From: Mantamonas sphyraenae
Lineage: Eukaryota > CRuMs > Mantamonadidae
Length of the DNA: 64,000 nt
Assembly (NCBI GenBank): GCA_026936335.1
Contig: JAPMXV010000061.1
Coordinates: 1-64,000 of the forward strand
Reading direction: 5' to 3'
Shown here: positions 31,290-42,528 of the stretch, in pieces
Layout of the letters: each line of letters opens with the position of its first letter
Numbering within the stretch: position 1 is the stretch's first letter
The notes under the pieces: model-generated
Database searches by the model: none
What the model was told of the DNA's origin: nothing
What the model saw: the letters and a program-made list of their open reading frames with translations, nothing else
Program-made: the position numbers and the translations under genes

Positions 31290-33428
31290 TCACCGCTTCC
31301 CCCTTTCAAATCCCTCGAAAAAGTCCAGCTGATCCTGCGTCACCCGCGGGCTCACTCGCCACATGGCACTGTCAAAGTGCCGCATGCCCACCCCACCAAT
31401 CTCAAAGTCTTCTTGCAGTGCAGCCAGCGCTGCCTCTCTGCAGCACGCCGCAATCTCCGCGCCTGTGTACCCGTCCAGTTGCCTCGCAAGCTCCTCCACC
31501 TCCACATCCTCCTCCAAAGGCATTTTGCGCGTGTGGATGCCCACAATGGCCTTGCGTGCCTCCATGTCCGGCAATCCCACGTACAACAGCCTGTCGAACC
31601 GCCCTGGCCGCAACAGGGCCGAGTCGAGCGCGTCCGGTCTGTTTGTCGCCGCCACCACTATCACGTTGGTCAGCGGCACCACGCCGTCCATCTCTGTCAG
31701 CAGTTGTGCCAGTACGCGCTCCTCCACACCCCCGGCTTCCCCGTCGCGTTTGGTCGCCAGCGCGTCAATCTCGTCGAAAAACACAATCGACGGCGACGCC
31801 GCACGTGCTTTGCGAAACACCTCCCGCACCGCCTTTTCGCTTTCACCCACCCACTTGCTAAACAACTCCGGTCCCTTCACCGCCAGAAAGTTCAGGCCCG
31901 TCTCGCACGCCAACGCTTTCGCCATCAGCGTCTTGCTGCAGCCCGGTGGGCCGTACAGCAGGATGCCCTTGGGTGCACGTATTCCCATGCGCTCAAACAG
32001 TGCAGGATACTTCAATGGCCACTCGGCCGCCTGCTGGAGCTTCTGCTTCACCTCTGCCTGCCCGCCAATGTCATCCCAACGCACACGAGGAATGTCCAAC
32101 AGGATCTCTCGCATCGCCGACGCCTTGACCATGGCACGTGCCCCATCCATGTCCTCCGACACCACGCAACTCTCCCCACGTTTCACCGCACGCAGCGCAG
32201 CCTCCTTGCACAGCGCAGACAAATCCGCCCCCACAAAACCGTGTGTCCCTGCCGCCAGTCGCTCCACATACTCGTCATCCAGAGCATGCGACAGACGCGA
32301 CAAAAGCACCGTCAGGATTTCCCGTCGTTGTTCTGCCCCAGGCACGCCAATCTCAATTTCTCTGTCGAATCGTCCGGGCCTGCGCAACGCCGCGTCCAGG
32401 CTGTTTGGTCGGTTTGTGGCTGCCATGACCAGCACCCCGTCCGCAGCCTCTCCACCATCCATCAAAGTCAACAGCGTGCCCACCACACGTCGCGACGACT
32501 CTCCCGTGTGCATGTCTTCCCGCGATGGTGCCAGCGCATCCAATTCGTCGATAAACACAATGGCCGGTGCACGCCTCGCTGCCGCCTCAAACACCTCCCG
32601 CAGTCGCACTTCGGTCTCACCGTAATACTTGCTCACAATGTCTGGACCGTTGATCACCAGCAGTGGCACCCCAAGCTGCGACGCCGTCGTGCGCGCAAGC
32701 AGCGTCTTGCCAGTTCCAGGGGGCCCATGAAGCAGCAACCCACGCGTCGGCTTCAAGCCCATCTCCTTGTACACATGTGGATTGAGCAGCGACATGTCCA
32801 CCAGCTCCCGAATGCTCTCCACCTGCTCCCGCAACCCACCCACCAGCTCTTGTTCCTTCGTTTCGTCCTCCCCCATTGCCTCCACGCCCTCTGCACTTGC
32901 CTCCAAGTTGGTGTTGTGTACATCGTCCACCTCGATGCTCGTCTGCATCCCCACCCGCCACACTTGCACCCCATTCTCTACACCCGCCGTCGACGCAGGC
33001 TCCACCTCCACACGAGCCTTCCACCGTCGCCCATACAGCTGCACCGGCACCATCTGCCCTTGCAGCAGATGCATCCCCTGCATCCGTTGCAAAAGGTAAG
33101 CCCGTACAGCCACGGGCGAATACGTGGCCAGTTCCTCCGAATCCCACTCACCCAGCACTCGCATCTGAGACGCATTCACCACGCGCGCCACTCGTTCCAC
33201 CTCCACTCGTTCCCCAATACCCACCTCCAGGGTCTCACACACTCCGGCATCCATTCCTACCTCCCCTTCTCCTATCTCCGACCACGGAACAGCTTGCAAG
33301 CACATTTGCTCCGCCCCACTCACCATCACCACATCCCCGGCCTCCACATCCAGCGCCTCCATGTCGCTTGCATTCAACAGCGCCATCCGCGCATTCTTTG
33401 CGTGCGGACGCACTTCCGACACAAACAT
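31290..33428 (-). CDS. AFG2: AFG2/SPATA5-type AAA ATPase
   Basis: 712 residues from the ATG at 33428 (MFVSEVRPHAKNAR), an unspliced double AAA+ protein. An N-domain of about 200 residues is followed by D1: Walker A GPPGTGKT (near residue 233) and Walker B VFIDELDAL. D2 has Walker A GPPGCSKT (near residue 492) and VFFDEIDAL; arginine fingers RRPGRFDREI and LRPGRFDRLL follow. The Cys-Ser in the second Walker A, and the ending R-H-F-D then SPRVTQDQLDFFE, match AFG2/Drg1/SPATA5 and separate it from Cdc48/p97 (which has GPPGCGKT there). AFG2 releases recycling factors such as Rlp24 from late pre-60S ribosomal particles in the cytoplasm. The frame is open further upstream to about 33650, overlapping the AP-3 sigma gene on the other strand. 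Confidence 0.9.
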   Translation of the reverse strand: MFVSEVRPHAKNARMALLNASDMEALDVEAGDVVMVSGAEQMCLQAVPWSEIGEGEVGMDAGVCETLEVGIGERVEVERVARVVNASQMRVLGEWDSEELATYSPVAVRAYLLQRMQGMHLLQGQMVPVQLYGRRWKARVEVEPASTAGVENGVQVWRVGMQTSIEVDDVHNTNLEASAEGVEAMGEDETKEQELVGGLREQVESIRELVDMSLLNPHVYKEMGLKPTRGLLLHGPPGTGKTLLARTTASQLGVPLLVINGPDIVSKYYGETEVRLREVFEAAARRAPAIVFIDELDALAPSREDMHTGESSRRVVGTLLTLMDGGEAADGVLVMAATNRPNSLDAALRRPGRFDREIEIGVPGAEQRREILTVLLSRLSHALDDEYVERLAAGTHGFVGADLSALCKEAALRAVKRGESCVVSEDMDGARAMVKASAMREILLDIPRVRWDDIGGQAEVKQKLQQAAEWPLKYPALFERMGIRAPKGILLYGPPGCSKTLMAKALACETGLNFLAVKGPELFSKWVGESEKAVREVFRKARAASPSIVFFDEIDALATKRDGEAGGVEERVLAQLLTEMDGVVPLTNVIVVAATNRPDALDSALLRPGRFDRLLYVGLPDMEARKAIVGIHTRKMPLEEDVEVEELARQLDGYTGAEIAACCREAALAALQEDFEIGGVGMRHFDSAMWRVSPRVTQDQLDFFEGFERGKR

Positions 33429-33499
33429 TGAGCTGGTGGACCTGGAGCCTCTGCCCGGCGTCCGCCAGCCAGATTCTCCCCCTCCTCGTCTCCCTTTCC

Positions 33500-34602
33500 A
33501 TGGTCCGTTTGTGCCACGCCTCGTATGCATCCCGCACACCCTCCACTTCCTTTGAAATTCCATTGCTGACTCCCTCCACACACGCCCCGCCCTCCAGATC
33601 AAGGCCGTCCTCCTCCTCTCCTCCGTAGATGGCGAGCCACGCCTCGTCAAGTTCTACGGACGATATGTATGTCTCGCCAAACATGTGTCCATGCCCTCTC
33701 CTGCACCCATGCGCCCTCCAACGCCTCTTTTCCTCTGCACACGTCGCTAACCCAGCAGCCCCTCTCTGGCCATTACTGTTCACGCCTCCGCTGCCGCTCC
33801 CTCTGCCGCCCCCACCCTCGTACAGACGGAAGAGTTCAAACACGGGGCCATGGTAGACACACACAATGCCATTTGCGATCGCAGCGACAACCAATGCAAC
33901 TTTGTGGACTGCTCCAAACGGTGGGGCCCCGGCCACAAGCTCGTGTACAAGCGCTACATGGCCCTGAACATTGTGCTGTGTGTCGATGAAGCAGAAAGCG
34001 AGTTGGTCATGCTCGACCTCATTTCTGACCTCGTTCGTTCCATCGACAAGCTGTTTGGCAACGCCACAGAACTCGACCTCGTCCTCAATCCCGAGCGCGC
34101 CATGTCCCTCATTGACGAGCTCCTTGTCGGTGGCTTTGCCCTGGACACGCCTACGCAAGAAGTCCTCGACGACCTCGAGGCCATGGGTGTCACCTACGAT
34201 ATGTTTGACTCAATGGCAGACGCCATGTACGTCAAAGGCCTTGCGCCCGACCCCAACCCGGACCAGGAAGGCCACGACCTTCCCATGGAGCTCTACCAAG
34301 CACAAACCGCGTATCTGTTGGAAGACCCACGACACACGCTGCGGTCAGACAGTCACGTGCCTTTGCACCGCGACTCGCCACTGCAAGGCCAGTCCACCAC
34401 CAGTGCCAGTGCCAGCAGCGACAACAGTGCCAGCAGCTCCACCTCCACCACCTCCACCACCTCCGACAACCAATTGGACACAGACTTTTCTCCCACAGCC
34501 AAGCAAACGACGCCAGCCTCGCCCCCTGCTGCCAAGAAACCCGAAGGGCCTTCGGTGTTTTCCTGGGCCTTTTGGGCCGGCGATGAAGACGTGGAGCCGT
34601 AA
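33500..34602 (+). CDS. AP3S: AP-3 complex sigma subunit
   Basis: Exon 1 appears to be only the ATG (33500-33502) before a GTCCGT donor; exon 2 is 33598-33666 and exon 3 33826-34602 (second intron GTATGT...ACAG), 282 residues. Exon 2 starts IKAVLLLSS, the adaptor longin-fold start. Further marks are GEPRLVKFYGRY, KLVYKRYMALNIVLCVD, ESELVMLDLI, LDKLFGN and ELDLVLNPE, typical of small sigma chains and closest to AP-3 sigma. AP-3 sorts cargo from endosomes to lysosome-like organelles. After the roughly 155-residue core there is a 120-residue extra tail rich in Ser, Thr and Asp, absent from usual AP-3 sigma (about 190 residues). The first exon overlaps the upstream open frame of AFG2 on the other strand, so promoters are tightly packed. 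Confidence 0.87.
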
Positions 34603-34647
34603 GTCCTGCCAACCAAAAGGAATCATGTACATAGCGTCACCAGTCGT

Positions 34648-36606
34648 TCACTCTTTGCTAGCCGCCAACCCCTGGATCGTCCGCTCCACAATCTTGGACA
34701 CGGCCGAGTACGTCGACGGCCTCGAGCCCAGCTGTTCAAATCTGTCAAACAGGATCTTGGTGATCAGTGCACACCGGTACCCGCTCTCCAAATGCTCCGT
34801 CGAGCGCACAAGCTCCACAATGGCCTGCGACAGTGCGGACGTGCCCTTGGTCCCTCCGCCAGCACCGGCAACAGGTTTGGCTTCCACATGCTGCGGCTGC
34901 TGCTGCACCTCTTGCACATCCTCATACTCCCCTTCACTCTCCTCCTCTCTCTCTGCTGCCACATAGCGCTCCATCATGCGTTCAAACAGCTGCTGGTCGC
35001 CCACGGGCGGCTGCGGCGCAAGCGCTGCCGTCGCTTCCTTGTTGCGGTGCTGCTGCTGTTGCTGCTGTTGCTGCTGCTGCCGATTTGTCAGCGTAGCCGT
35101 TCTTGTACGCTGAGCCTCGATTCGTTCAGCCAATCTGGTCATCAGACGATCCTCTACGGCCGCCATCTGCTCGTTGATGTGCGGCGTGATCACGTTGTCA
35201 ATCACATCCCGCTCCCATACGGCCATGCGCTGCGCTACAACGTCCAACACGGCCTTGGATACGTCCCTTTCGCTGCCTGCCGTCCCACGCGCCTGTCCAA
35301 TCTGTTTCAGCTTGTGCAGAGCCTCGGCCATTTGCGCCTGTGCCTGATCCAGTTGCACGCGCACCAGTTCGCTGCATTCCTGCATCACCTCGTCTTTGAT
35401 CCTCTGTTGACTGTATCCCTGACCCATGCTCTGGTTCACTCCTCCTCCACCAAAGTTGCTGTCCCACATGCGGCTGCTCTGGCCAAAGCTGTTGCTGCTG
35501 CTGCTGCTGCTGCTACCATGGCCTCCGCCCATGTGACCCAACTGCTCCTCCACGCGTCGCAATCGTTCTGCAAAGCTGTCCATCTGCTGTTCTGCAGACG
35601 TGCGCGGTATCGAACCCATCATCCCACTCAGGTACGGGTTGTGTCGAGCACTCCTCACGCTGCTGCTTGTGCTCCCCCTACCCATCTCTGTCCCGCTTTG
35701 GCCATCCCCACCTCCCTCCACCTGACTCTGCTCCTCCTGGTGGTGCCATGTGCTCCCAAAACGACTGATCTCTGCGTTCATCGACCGCAGCTGCTCTTCC
35801 AACCGCGCCTTTTCGGGATCTTGCGGCACGCTCGCTTCCTCCTCCTCTTCCTCCCGACTCTTCTCCACTCTCTGTTCAACCACCTCCTCCGCCACCTCCC
35901 TCTCTGCCTCTACATCCTCTTCACCTTCCTCTTCCTCCTGCAACACAGACGCCTGCGGCAGCGCAATCGTATGTACATGAGCTGGCGGCGTTTTGGCGCG
36001 TTCGCTTGCCGCGCTTTTGGTCTCCTTCTCTCCCGATGCGTGTGCCTCCAACGCTGCGTCCTCGTCATCCCATCCTCCAGACTGTGCCTCGTGTGCCCTT
36101 GTGGGCGTCTTTGTAGGGGTTGACGACGCCAGCATGGAGCTGTGTAGGCTCGTTTGCGTCGTGTCTTGTTTTTCCAGGCTGCGCGACTGCTCCTTGCTCT
36201 GCCGTGCCTCTGCCGCACGCTCCTCACTGATGTGCGACGCCGTCATGTGCCCCTCGGTTGTACGGCCATCGGTTCCCTTCTCCTCCGCCTCCACCGGCCC
36301 TCCCGATGGTCCGGCCGAGCTCGTGTTTGCCCCGTTGTCTCCCAACGCTTCGCCCGTCAATTGATCAAGCAGCGCCTGAAATTCGTCCATTGTGGTCTCT
36401 GTTGCACTCATGCGGTTGGCCAGCGCGTCCATCGAACCCGCCGATGTCTGTGACGAGGCCAGCACGTCGTTTGCATTGGCAGACGTCGTTGTTGCCGACC
36501 AGCTCTTGTCGGCAGCATCGTCTTCCTCCTCCTCCTCTGCTGCGCTCCATTGCGACAGACCAGAGTACACCGACGTGTCCAATGTGTTGTCAAAGGTGTC
36601 GTCCAT
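34648..36606 (-). CDS. Coiled-coil, low-complexity protein, unknown
   Basis: 652 residues from the ATG at 36606 (MDDTFDNTLDTSVYSGLSQW), no intron. I do not recognise it. It has acidic stretches (including a poly-Glu run near residue 28), a long Ala/Glu/Ser-rich region with several Glu-rich coiled-coil segments (about 190-290), a Gly/Ser-rich stretch, further coiled coils (about 395-520) and a poly-Gln run of about 10 (CAG/CTG tract at 35043-35076). The last 55 residues look folded: VRSTEHLESGYRCALITKIL, then FDRFEQLGSRPSTYSAVSKI. It is divergent from TRAPPC10, with only 66 bp between the two start codons. Confidence 0.7.
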   Translation of the reverse strand: MDDTFDNTLDTSVYSGLSQWSAAEEEEEDDAADKSWSATTTSANANDVLASSQTSAGSMDALANRMSATETTMDEFQALLDQLTGEALGDNGANTSSAGPSGGPVEAEEKGTDGRTTEGHMTASHISEERAAEARQSKEQSRSLEKQDTTQTSLHSSMLASSTPTKTPTRAHEAQSGGWDDEDAALEAHASGEKETKSAASERAKTPPAHVHTIALPQASVLQEEEEGEEDVEAEREVAEEVVEQRVEKSREEEEEEASVPQDPEKARLEEQLRSMNAEISRFGSTWHHQEEQSQVEGGGDGQSGTEMGRGSTSSSVRSARHNPYLSGMMGSIPRTSAEQQMDSFAERLRRVEEQLGHMGGGHGSSSSSSSNSFGQSSRMWDSNFGGGGVNQSMGQGYSQQRIKDEVMQECSELVRVQLDQAQAQMAEALHKLKQIGQARGTAGSERDVSKAVLDVVAQRMAVWERDVIDNVITPHINEQMAAVEDRLMTRLAERIEAQRTRTATLTNRQQQQQQQQQQHRNKEATAALAPQPPVGDQQLFERMMERYVAAEREEESEGEYEDVQEVQQQPQHVEAKPVAGAGGGTKGTSALSQAIVELVRSTEHLESGYRCALITKILFDRFEQLGSRPSTYSAVSKIVERTIQGLAASKE

Positions 36607-36672
36607 GGCTGAAAGAAACCAAACCCACTCCTTGGCCGTCGACTCGCTGCCTGCACCGGCGCCACCAGGAGG

Positions 36673-39600
36673 ATGAGCACGACCAGCAGCACGCCCGCAG
36701 CCGCAGCCGCTGCCACACGCGACCGTACCGGCACACTCACCGGCACGGGCTTTGAATGCGTGCGTGTCACCTACCAGGACGAGTACGATATCTGGAAGTA
36801 TCTCGAGGAGGAGCTTGTGCAGCACCTGCCGCTGCGCGACCTCCAGGGCGAAAACCATTTGGGGCCCTACAACATCGATCAGCTCAACCTCACATGGGTG
36901 CCCTTTTCCGAGCGCACCGAAAAGGTGCCCAGCAGCGCCCAGGCCTACCAGAAGCCCTATCTGCACCTGTACATCGTGAAGTGCGAGGTAAAGAGGGCCG
37001 TCCGCCGCCGCTCCCAGCCACTCCGCCACCGTCGCTCCCGCTTCTTGTCCGCTGACGCTCTCTTTGCCCTGCAAACCCGACCCCCCTTCAGGACCAAGAT
37101 ACATACAAACATCTCATCCGCAACAAAGTCAAGGTGTGGCTGGACATGGTCACTGAGGACGAGACGCAAGAATGGCTGATTGTTTACTTCACCAAGGCAT
37201 ACAAGAGCACGAGCAAGCTGGCGGCGTTCACAGGCGGCAACTCTGCCGCAAAGGTGTTTGACAAACTCAAGAGCGATTTCTCCACAAAGGGGGCCAACCG
37301 ATGCTGCTGGCTGGCGCTGGACGACACCGACGAAGACAAATCGCGCTCCCAAGATCACTGGAGCGAGTTTGTCACACGCATGAAGCAAGCCATTGTCCGT
37401 GCGTTTGACTGTCGCGTCCAAGGCTACCAGGCCGAGCTCAAGACCATGTGGGCCTCGCGCTTCCAGAGCAATTTTGATATCCAGAAGTGTTTCCTGCTCC
37501 AGGAGGGCCTGGCCATTGTGTTTAAGCAGTTCTTCCTCCTGCCCCTGTGTCTCAATCAGTACGACGAGCTGGACGTGATTGTGAACGAATCTGGCAACGG
37601 CGTGCACTTTGACCGCTTCGGAGACCCAGGCGACGCCGGCACGAGCGTGCTGCGTCTGGACGCAAAGCCATACCGACAGGCCATCGTGGACGGCGAGTGC
37701 AGCGAGTTTGACATGCGCAGGTACCTGTTTGCGCGCCAGGCAGAGATGCTGATCTGCCAGGGGGCGTACGAGGCGTTGCTGCGCCGCACCGTGGCCTTTG
37801 TGGACACAATCCGCGCGGCCATGACGTCGGCGGAGTTTCTGGAGCCCGTACAGCGCGAACACTGGAGTTTCCTGACGTTGATGGAGGTTGTGGCGCTGTG
37901 CAATGAGATGACTGGGGTCAACGAGCAGGGCCAGCTTCTGTCGCTGCTGGCACGTGCGCAGGAAAAGGCGCGCACGGCGTTGACTCACATTGGCGCACTG
38001 GTGGGTGTCTTGCGTGCCGACTTGCCAGTGTACGACGCGTACGCGACTGTGCGCCTCGGCGGGAGCGAGAGCACAGCGAGTTTGGATGCATGGCCAGAGG
38101 TGTGCACACACGACGGGTTTGCCTCCAAGTACTTGGAGGTGTCCAACAAAACGGCCGAGTTGTTTGAAGGGGCAGGCTGGTGGCGCTCGAGCGGACGCAT
38201 CCGCCTGGAAATGGGGCGAGTGCACAGCGCGTCGGAGGAGCACGAGGCGGCGCTGGAGAGTTTGAAGGCGGTGCAGGAACAGTACGCACGTGAAGCATGG
38301 CCGCGACTGCAAGCACTGGTAGATGCAGAGATGGGCAGGGTGCACAGGCGCCTGGACAACAAGAAGGAGTATCTCGCGTGTGCGCTGCAGGTGCTGAACC
38401 GGGAGGCGGGCCAAGAATGGGAACAGGGTTTGATGGATGTGAGCAGGGAGTTTGATGAGTGGGTGGAGGTGGGTGTGGACGAACGGCTGCTCCAGCTGCG
38501 CCTTGACGAGGACCTTGCGAGCATCGAGTTCTCACGGGGCCACGAGATCCGGCTGGCGTGCAGAGTGGAGGCACGCGAAGGGGTCAACCTAGAGGTGGAA
38601 GAGGTGGAGCTGGTGTGGGAGGCGGACGGACAGCGTGTGGAGCTGCGTGGGAACAACGGCGAGGTGAGTGGGACGAGCGAGACATCGGGGGCGTTTGCAC
38701 TGCAGCAGGTGCGTGCGCGTCTGGCCAAGGTTTGGTTGGTGGTGGACGGGTGGCAAGAGAGGCGGAACGCGGTGGATGGGCGCTGCAGGTAAAGACGCCC
38801 AGCCCGCGGTTGCGAAGCAGCATTGTGGTGCCTCCGTGTCTGGTTGTGGGCCAGGCACAGTCTGTGCGCATCCAAGTGAACCTGCACGAAGACGATGTGG
38901 CGGAGGGGCGCATGGAAATCGTCGGTAGCGAGGAGCTGGAGCTGGAGTGCGTGGGAGGCCTTGCGCCAGGCCCACTGCCAGAGATGCAGGAAGGAGAGAC
39001 TGCACACGTGGATGTGCGAGCACGTACGCACGACGAGCAGGGCGGCCGCTTCTGGGTGGAGCTGCGCATGGAGTATGTGACGCGAGGCGGGCGTACGCTT
39101 GAGTACGTGCGTCGATTTGAGCTGGAGTTTGTGATGCCGCTGGCGGTGCACACAGTGAGCGACAGTGGCGCACGGGGCCACTACTTTGTACAAAGCCGAC
39201 TGGAAAACGTATCGCACGCAGCGATCCGGATCATTGGTCACAGCGTGGAGGAGGCGCGGGGCGTGGTTGTGGTTGCGGATCCCAACGAGACTCTGTGGGG
39301 CTCTGTGGTGCGTGCGGCGCACTCGACATCGATGGCGCTGATTCTCGAGGCGGAGGCGATGGAGGAGGACAAGAGCACGGAGCGGGTGCTTCAAATGCGC
39401 ATCCAGTACAAGGTGGAGCCTGCCGAGTGGCAGGAACAGGTGGACGTGAGCACGTTTGCGTATGCGTGGCAAGTGTGGCTGCCAACAGCAATGGACGTGG
39501 CGTACCGGTGCCGTGTGGAGCATCCGTCATCGTGCGTGGTGGGACAACTGGCGCCATTCAAGGTGGTGATTGAGCGGTGTGCGCAGGGAGACACGCAGGA

Positions 39601-39874
39601 GGAGGGCCCCGTGGACATTGCCTACCAATTGGAAGTGGACTACCGCTACTGGATGGTGACGGGCCTGGTGCAAGGGCGCGTGTCTTTGGACGTGGGAGAA
39701 TCGGCCACCAAGACCTGCACGGTGGTGCCTCTGGCCAGCGGATTTGTGCCGCCGCCAGTGGTGAACCTGGTGGGCGTGGAACAGCACGAGGTGGAGTTTC
39801 AGCAGGCCAACGACCGCACGTACGTGTTTGCCAACGAGGTGTGGATTGGCAGTTGCGTGGCCAAGACGGTGTGA
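36673..39874 (+). CDS. TRAPPC10: TRAPPC10/TRS130 subunit of TRAPPII
   Basis: Three exons (36673-36987, 37092-38708, 38789-39874) give 1005 residues; donors GTAAAG and GTGCGT, acceptors CAG. The N-terminal half matches TRAPPC10: a stretch ending KPYLHLYIVKCE, DQDTYKHLIRNKVKVWLDMV, TQEWLIVYF, KLKSDFSTKGANRCCWLAL, the pair YDELD and later EFDMRRYLFARQAEML. An alpha-solenoid follows, then a beta-sandwich C-terminal region of about 360 residues in exon 3 with the typical trafficking-adaptor ending. TRAPPC10 with TRAPPC9 makes TRAPP into TRAPPII, the guanine-nucleotide exchange factor for Rab11-type GTPases at the late Golgi. It is somewhat shorter than the animal protein (about 1260). Confidence 0.9.
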
Positions 39875-39909
39875 GCAATGAAGGGAGCGGGCAGGCCATT
39901 CGTTCTCGT

Positions 39910-41165
39910 TCATTGATCATCCATGTCGTTGTCGCCGTTCTCATCGGGCTCTTCCTCCGGATGGTACTTCTTGTGCAGATCCCAGCAGTCGTCGGCAGAA
40001 ATCTTGGTCCAGCCGTCCGTATCGACGTGGTAGACATTGACAATGCCTCCCGAGTAGGCGTCGCGGTGTGTAGCGTGGTAGATGGAGCGGCGGCCGAGTT
40101 CGCAGGCCTCCTCGATGCTCAGGTCCCAGTCGAAGCCGTTGTCGAGCACGCCGTAAGCGTAGGTGGAGCCCGAGCCGACGCTGAAGCGCTGGCCTTCAAG
40201 GCGTGTGCCGTCGCTGTCGCAGTAAAAGAGGCCATATCCCTGCGCGTAGTGTGTGGATGGGTGGTGAGCAACAGGCACAAGGGCAGGGACGGATGGAAGG
40301 CGAAAGAAAAACCGGGGCGGGGATCGTGTGTGTTCACACCCATCAACACGCTCTCCGGAGCCGCTGGCTGCAACGTACGCCCTCGTCGACGCCTGAAATC
40401 ATGGTGCCCACCGAGAGACCGTAGCCGCGGTATGAATAGAGGATGTTGCTGAGGATCTTGGAGGCAGCTGCGACGGAGATACGCTCCGAGTTGCGGAACT
40501 CCCAAAGGCGACAGCGGCGACCAAGTTCGCGCTCCCAAAACGCGCAATCAGCTGCACCTCCGGCCATGGTACCGAGGAGGTACGGCGTGATCTCGATGAC
40601 CTTTTGCACGTTCTGGGAGGCTGTGGGGATGGGAGGGATGTGTGTGGACAGCGGGGAGTGAGCGAGAGGGCGTTTCCGGCCGGAATCGCAGGCGAGCGAG
40701 AGGGCCAGCGCAGACGACCAAAACCTACCCACGAGGTTGCCCTGTGTCGAGCGCGAGTCGACAGCAATGACAATGCCGCCCTGGAACTGGAAGCTCAACG
40801 TGGTGGTACCCTTGGCAAACTTGATCTGGCTGGGCTTGTCCGGCTGCGTGAAATAGGTGTCGTTCATAAAGTTGCCCGGCTGAGATGGCGGCGATGGGAT
40901 GGAAACGGGGGAAAACACGGCGCAGGGTCAGCATAACATCGCACACACACGCTCACGGCGAAGCAAAAGGCATTTGGCCAGATCTCGTTCTCTGTCTGGC
41001 TCTCACTCAATCTCAATGGATACGTACGTGAACGACGTTGGCCAAGGTGAACTTGTCCATGGCGGCCGAGTCGGCGACGTCCCACACGAGCTGCTCGTCG
41101 TTAAAGACGCCCGAGCTGCTGGTGCCCTTGGCCGACGAGGGGATGTCGAGGAATGAGAGCGACAT
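39910..41165 (-). CDS. PSMB5: Proteasome subunit beta type-5
   Basis: Four exons (41165-41028, 40879-40729, 40620-40379, 40239-39910) give 286 residues; donors GTACGT, GTAGGT and GTACGT, acceptors all CAG. The propeptide ([19 protein letters not shown] onward, about 74 residues) ends in KG before the mature TTTLSFQF. Counting from the mature Thr1, Asp17 and Lys33 of the catalytic triad are in place and Met45 sits in [12 protein letters not shown], the chymotrypsin-like beta5 pocket. Further family blocks are [24 protein letters not shown] and [14 protein letters not shown]. It forms the chymotrypsin-like active site of the 20S proteasome. The tail is acidic. It faces the PSMB4 gene head to head. 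Confidence 0.96.
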
Positions 41166-41591
41166 GGAGGGTTGGTGGGGGGTACGTGAGTGTGGTTGGG
41201 TGTCAGCGCGCAGCCTCCCGACGCAAGCAACCCAGAATGGTCGGTGGCAGGAAATGCAAGGAGAGAGAGACGGAGACGAGATGGGAAAAGGGGTAGCCAG
41301 GCCCTGGAAGCACGCACATACTGACACGCTCGACCCACACGCCACCCTCTACAGAGCAAGGTGGAGATCAAGCAGGGCGCAAAGCACACGACGTAGGTTT
41401 ACACAAGGAGTTGAACGCACACACAAACCACCGCCCCTCAGGCTCGTTGCGCACGTACCTCGCACACACATGGTATCACGCACGCACGCCATAATGCACA
41501 CGCGAGATGGAGAGAAGCTGATTGGGGGCAGCGACGGAATCCGGAAAGGAGAAAACGGGCTCACACGCGCCTTTGCGGCACACTGACACGC
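41166..41591. promoter_or_regulatory. Divergent proteasome-gene promoter region
   Basis: 426 bp between the start codons of divergent beta5 and beta4(PSMB4) proteasome genes, so it should drive both and could keep their dosage in step. It contains GGTGGCAGG at 41243-41251, two mismatches from the yeast proteasome element GGTGGCAAA; I do not claim that this is functional. No gene of its own is supported. Confidence 0.5.
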
Positions 41592-42528
41592 ATGCTGACA
41601 CTCGCACTCTGGACGGGGCATGTACGTAGATCACCGATTGTGACGGGCACATCTGTGCTGGCCATCAAGTACGACGGGGGCGTGGTGATGGCAGCAGACA
41701 CGCTGGGTAAGTAGAAGTGCAAGAGGGTTTCAGCGGCAAGACACACGCTCACACGCTTCACACGCTTCACACGCGCACGCACAGGCTCATACGGCTCGCT
41801 GGCACGCTTCCGATCGCTGTCGCGCTTCCATGCGGTGGGCGACGACACAATCATTGGATGCAGCGGCGACTACTCGGACTTTCAGCACCTGAAGGAGATG
41901 CTGGATCAGAAGGCGTAGGTTTCCGCGCCGGCGAGCAAAAACGCACGCCCTGGCCAGCATAGAGGCGGTACAGGCACATGGATTCACTGACACGTAACTC
42001 ACAACATGTACGCGGGCCCGCCACAGCATCGACGAATACTGCCTGGACGACGGGATCACAAAGACACCCAAGGAGCTGCAGCAATGGCTGTCGCGCGTGA
42101 TGTACCAGCGACGCAACAAGCAGAACCCACTGTGGAACTCGGTGGTCGTGGCTGGTCGTCAGGACGACGGTGAGCCCTACCTGGGACTCGTCACCATGCT
42201 GGGTGCCAACTTTGACGACAAGTACCTGGCCACCGGCTACGGCGCCTACATCGCTCTGCCTCTTCTGCGCAAGGGCTGGACAGAGGACCTCACTCTCGAG
42301 GCCGCCACCGACCTCATCAAGAAGTGCATGACTGTCATGTACTACCGCGACGCGCGCACCATCAACAAGATCCAGCTCGTCACCATCAACGCAGAAACCT
42401 GCGACATCAGCGAGCCCTTTGCCCTCGACACCAAGTGGGACTATGACCTCTTTGTCAACCCGGACCCCAAGATTGACCCGCAAACCACCCTGTGGGACCC
42501 TGAAGACGAGGTTGCGGTGGAAGGATAG
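41592..42528 (+). CDS. PSMB4: Proteasome subunit beta type-4 (Pre4-like)
   Basis: Exons 41592-41706, 41785-41914 and 42027-42528 give 248 residues (donors GTAAGT and GTAGGT, acceptors CACAG). Family blocks: [68 protein letters not shown] and VMYYRDAR, all typical of PSMB4/Pre4. This beta subunit is not proteolytically active and has no catalytic N-terminal Thr here; it takes part in closing the beta ring in 20S assembly. The start is the ATG at 41592, giving a prosegment of only about 14 residues, short for the family, so a 5' exon may be missing. The overlap of the 3' exon with the minus-strand NADAR reading frame is noted there. Confidence 0.94.

Noticed and set aside
31290-33428. Cdc48/p97 as the identity of the AAA gene
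   Set aside because: The second Walker A is GPPGCSKT and the C-terminus matches AFG2/SPATA5; the N-domain and tail of p97 are missing.
33500-34602. Coatomer zeta as the identity of the adaptor gene
   Set aside because: Both have a longin-type start, but the blocks around CVDEAESEL and LDKLFGN are sigma-chain type and closest to AP-3.
41243-41251. Functional proteasome control element
   Set aside because: Nine-base match with two mismatches in a 426-bp region is expected by chance often enough; the motif is documented in yeast only.
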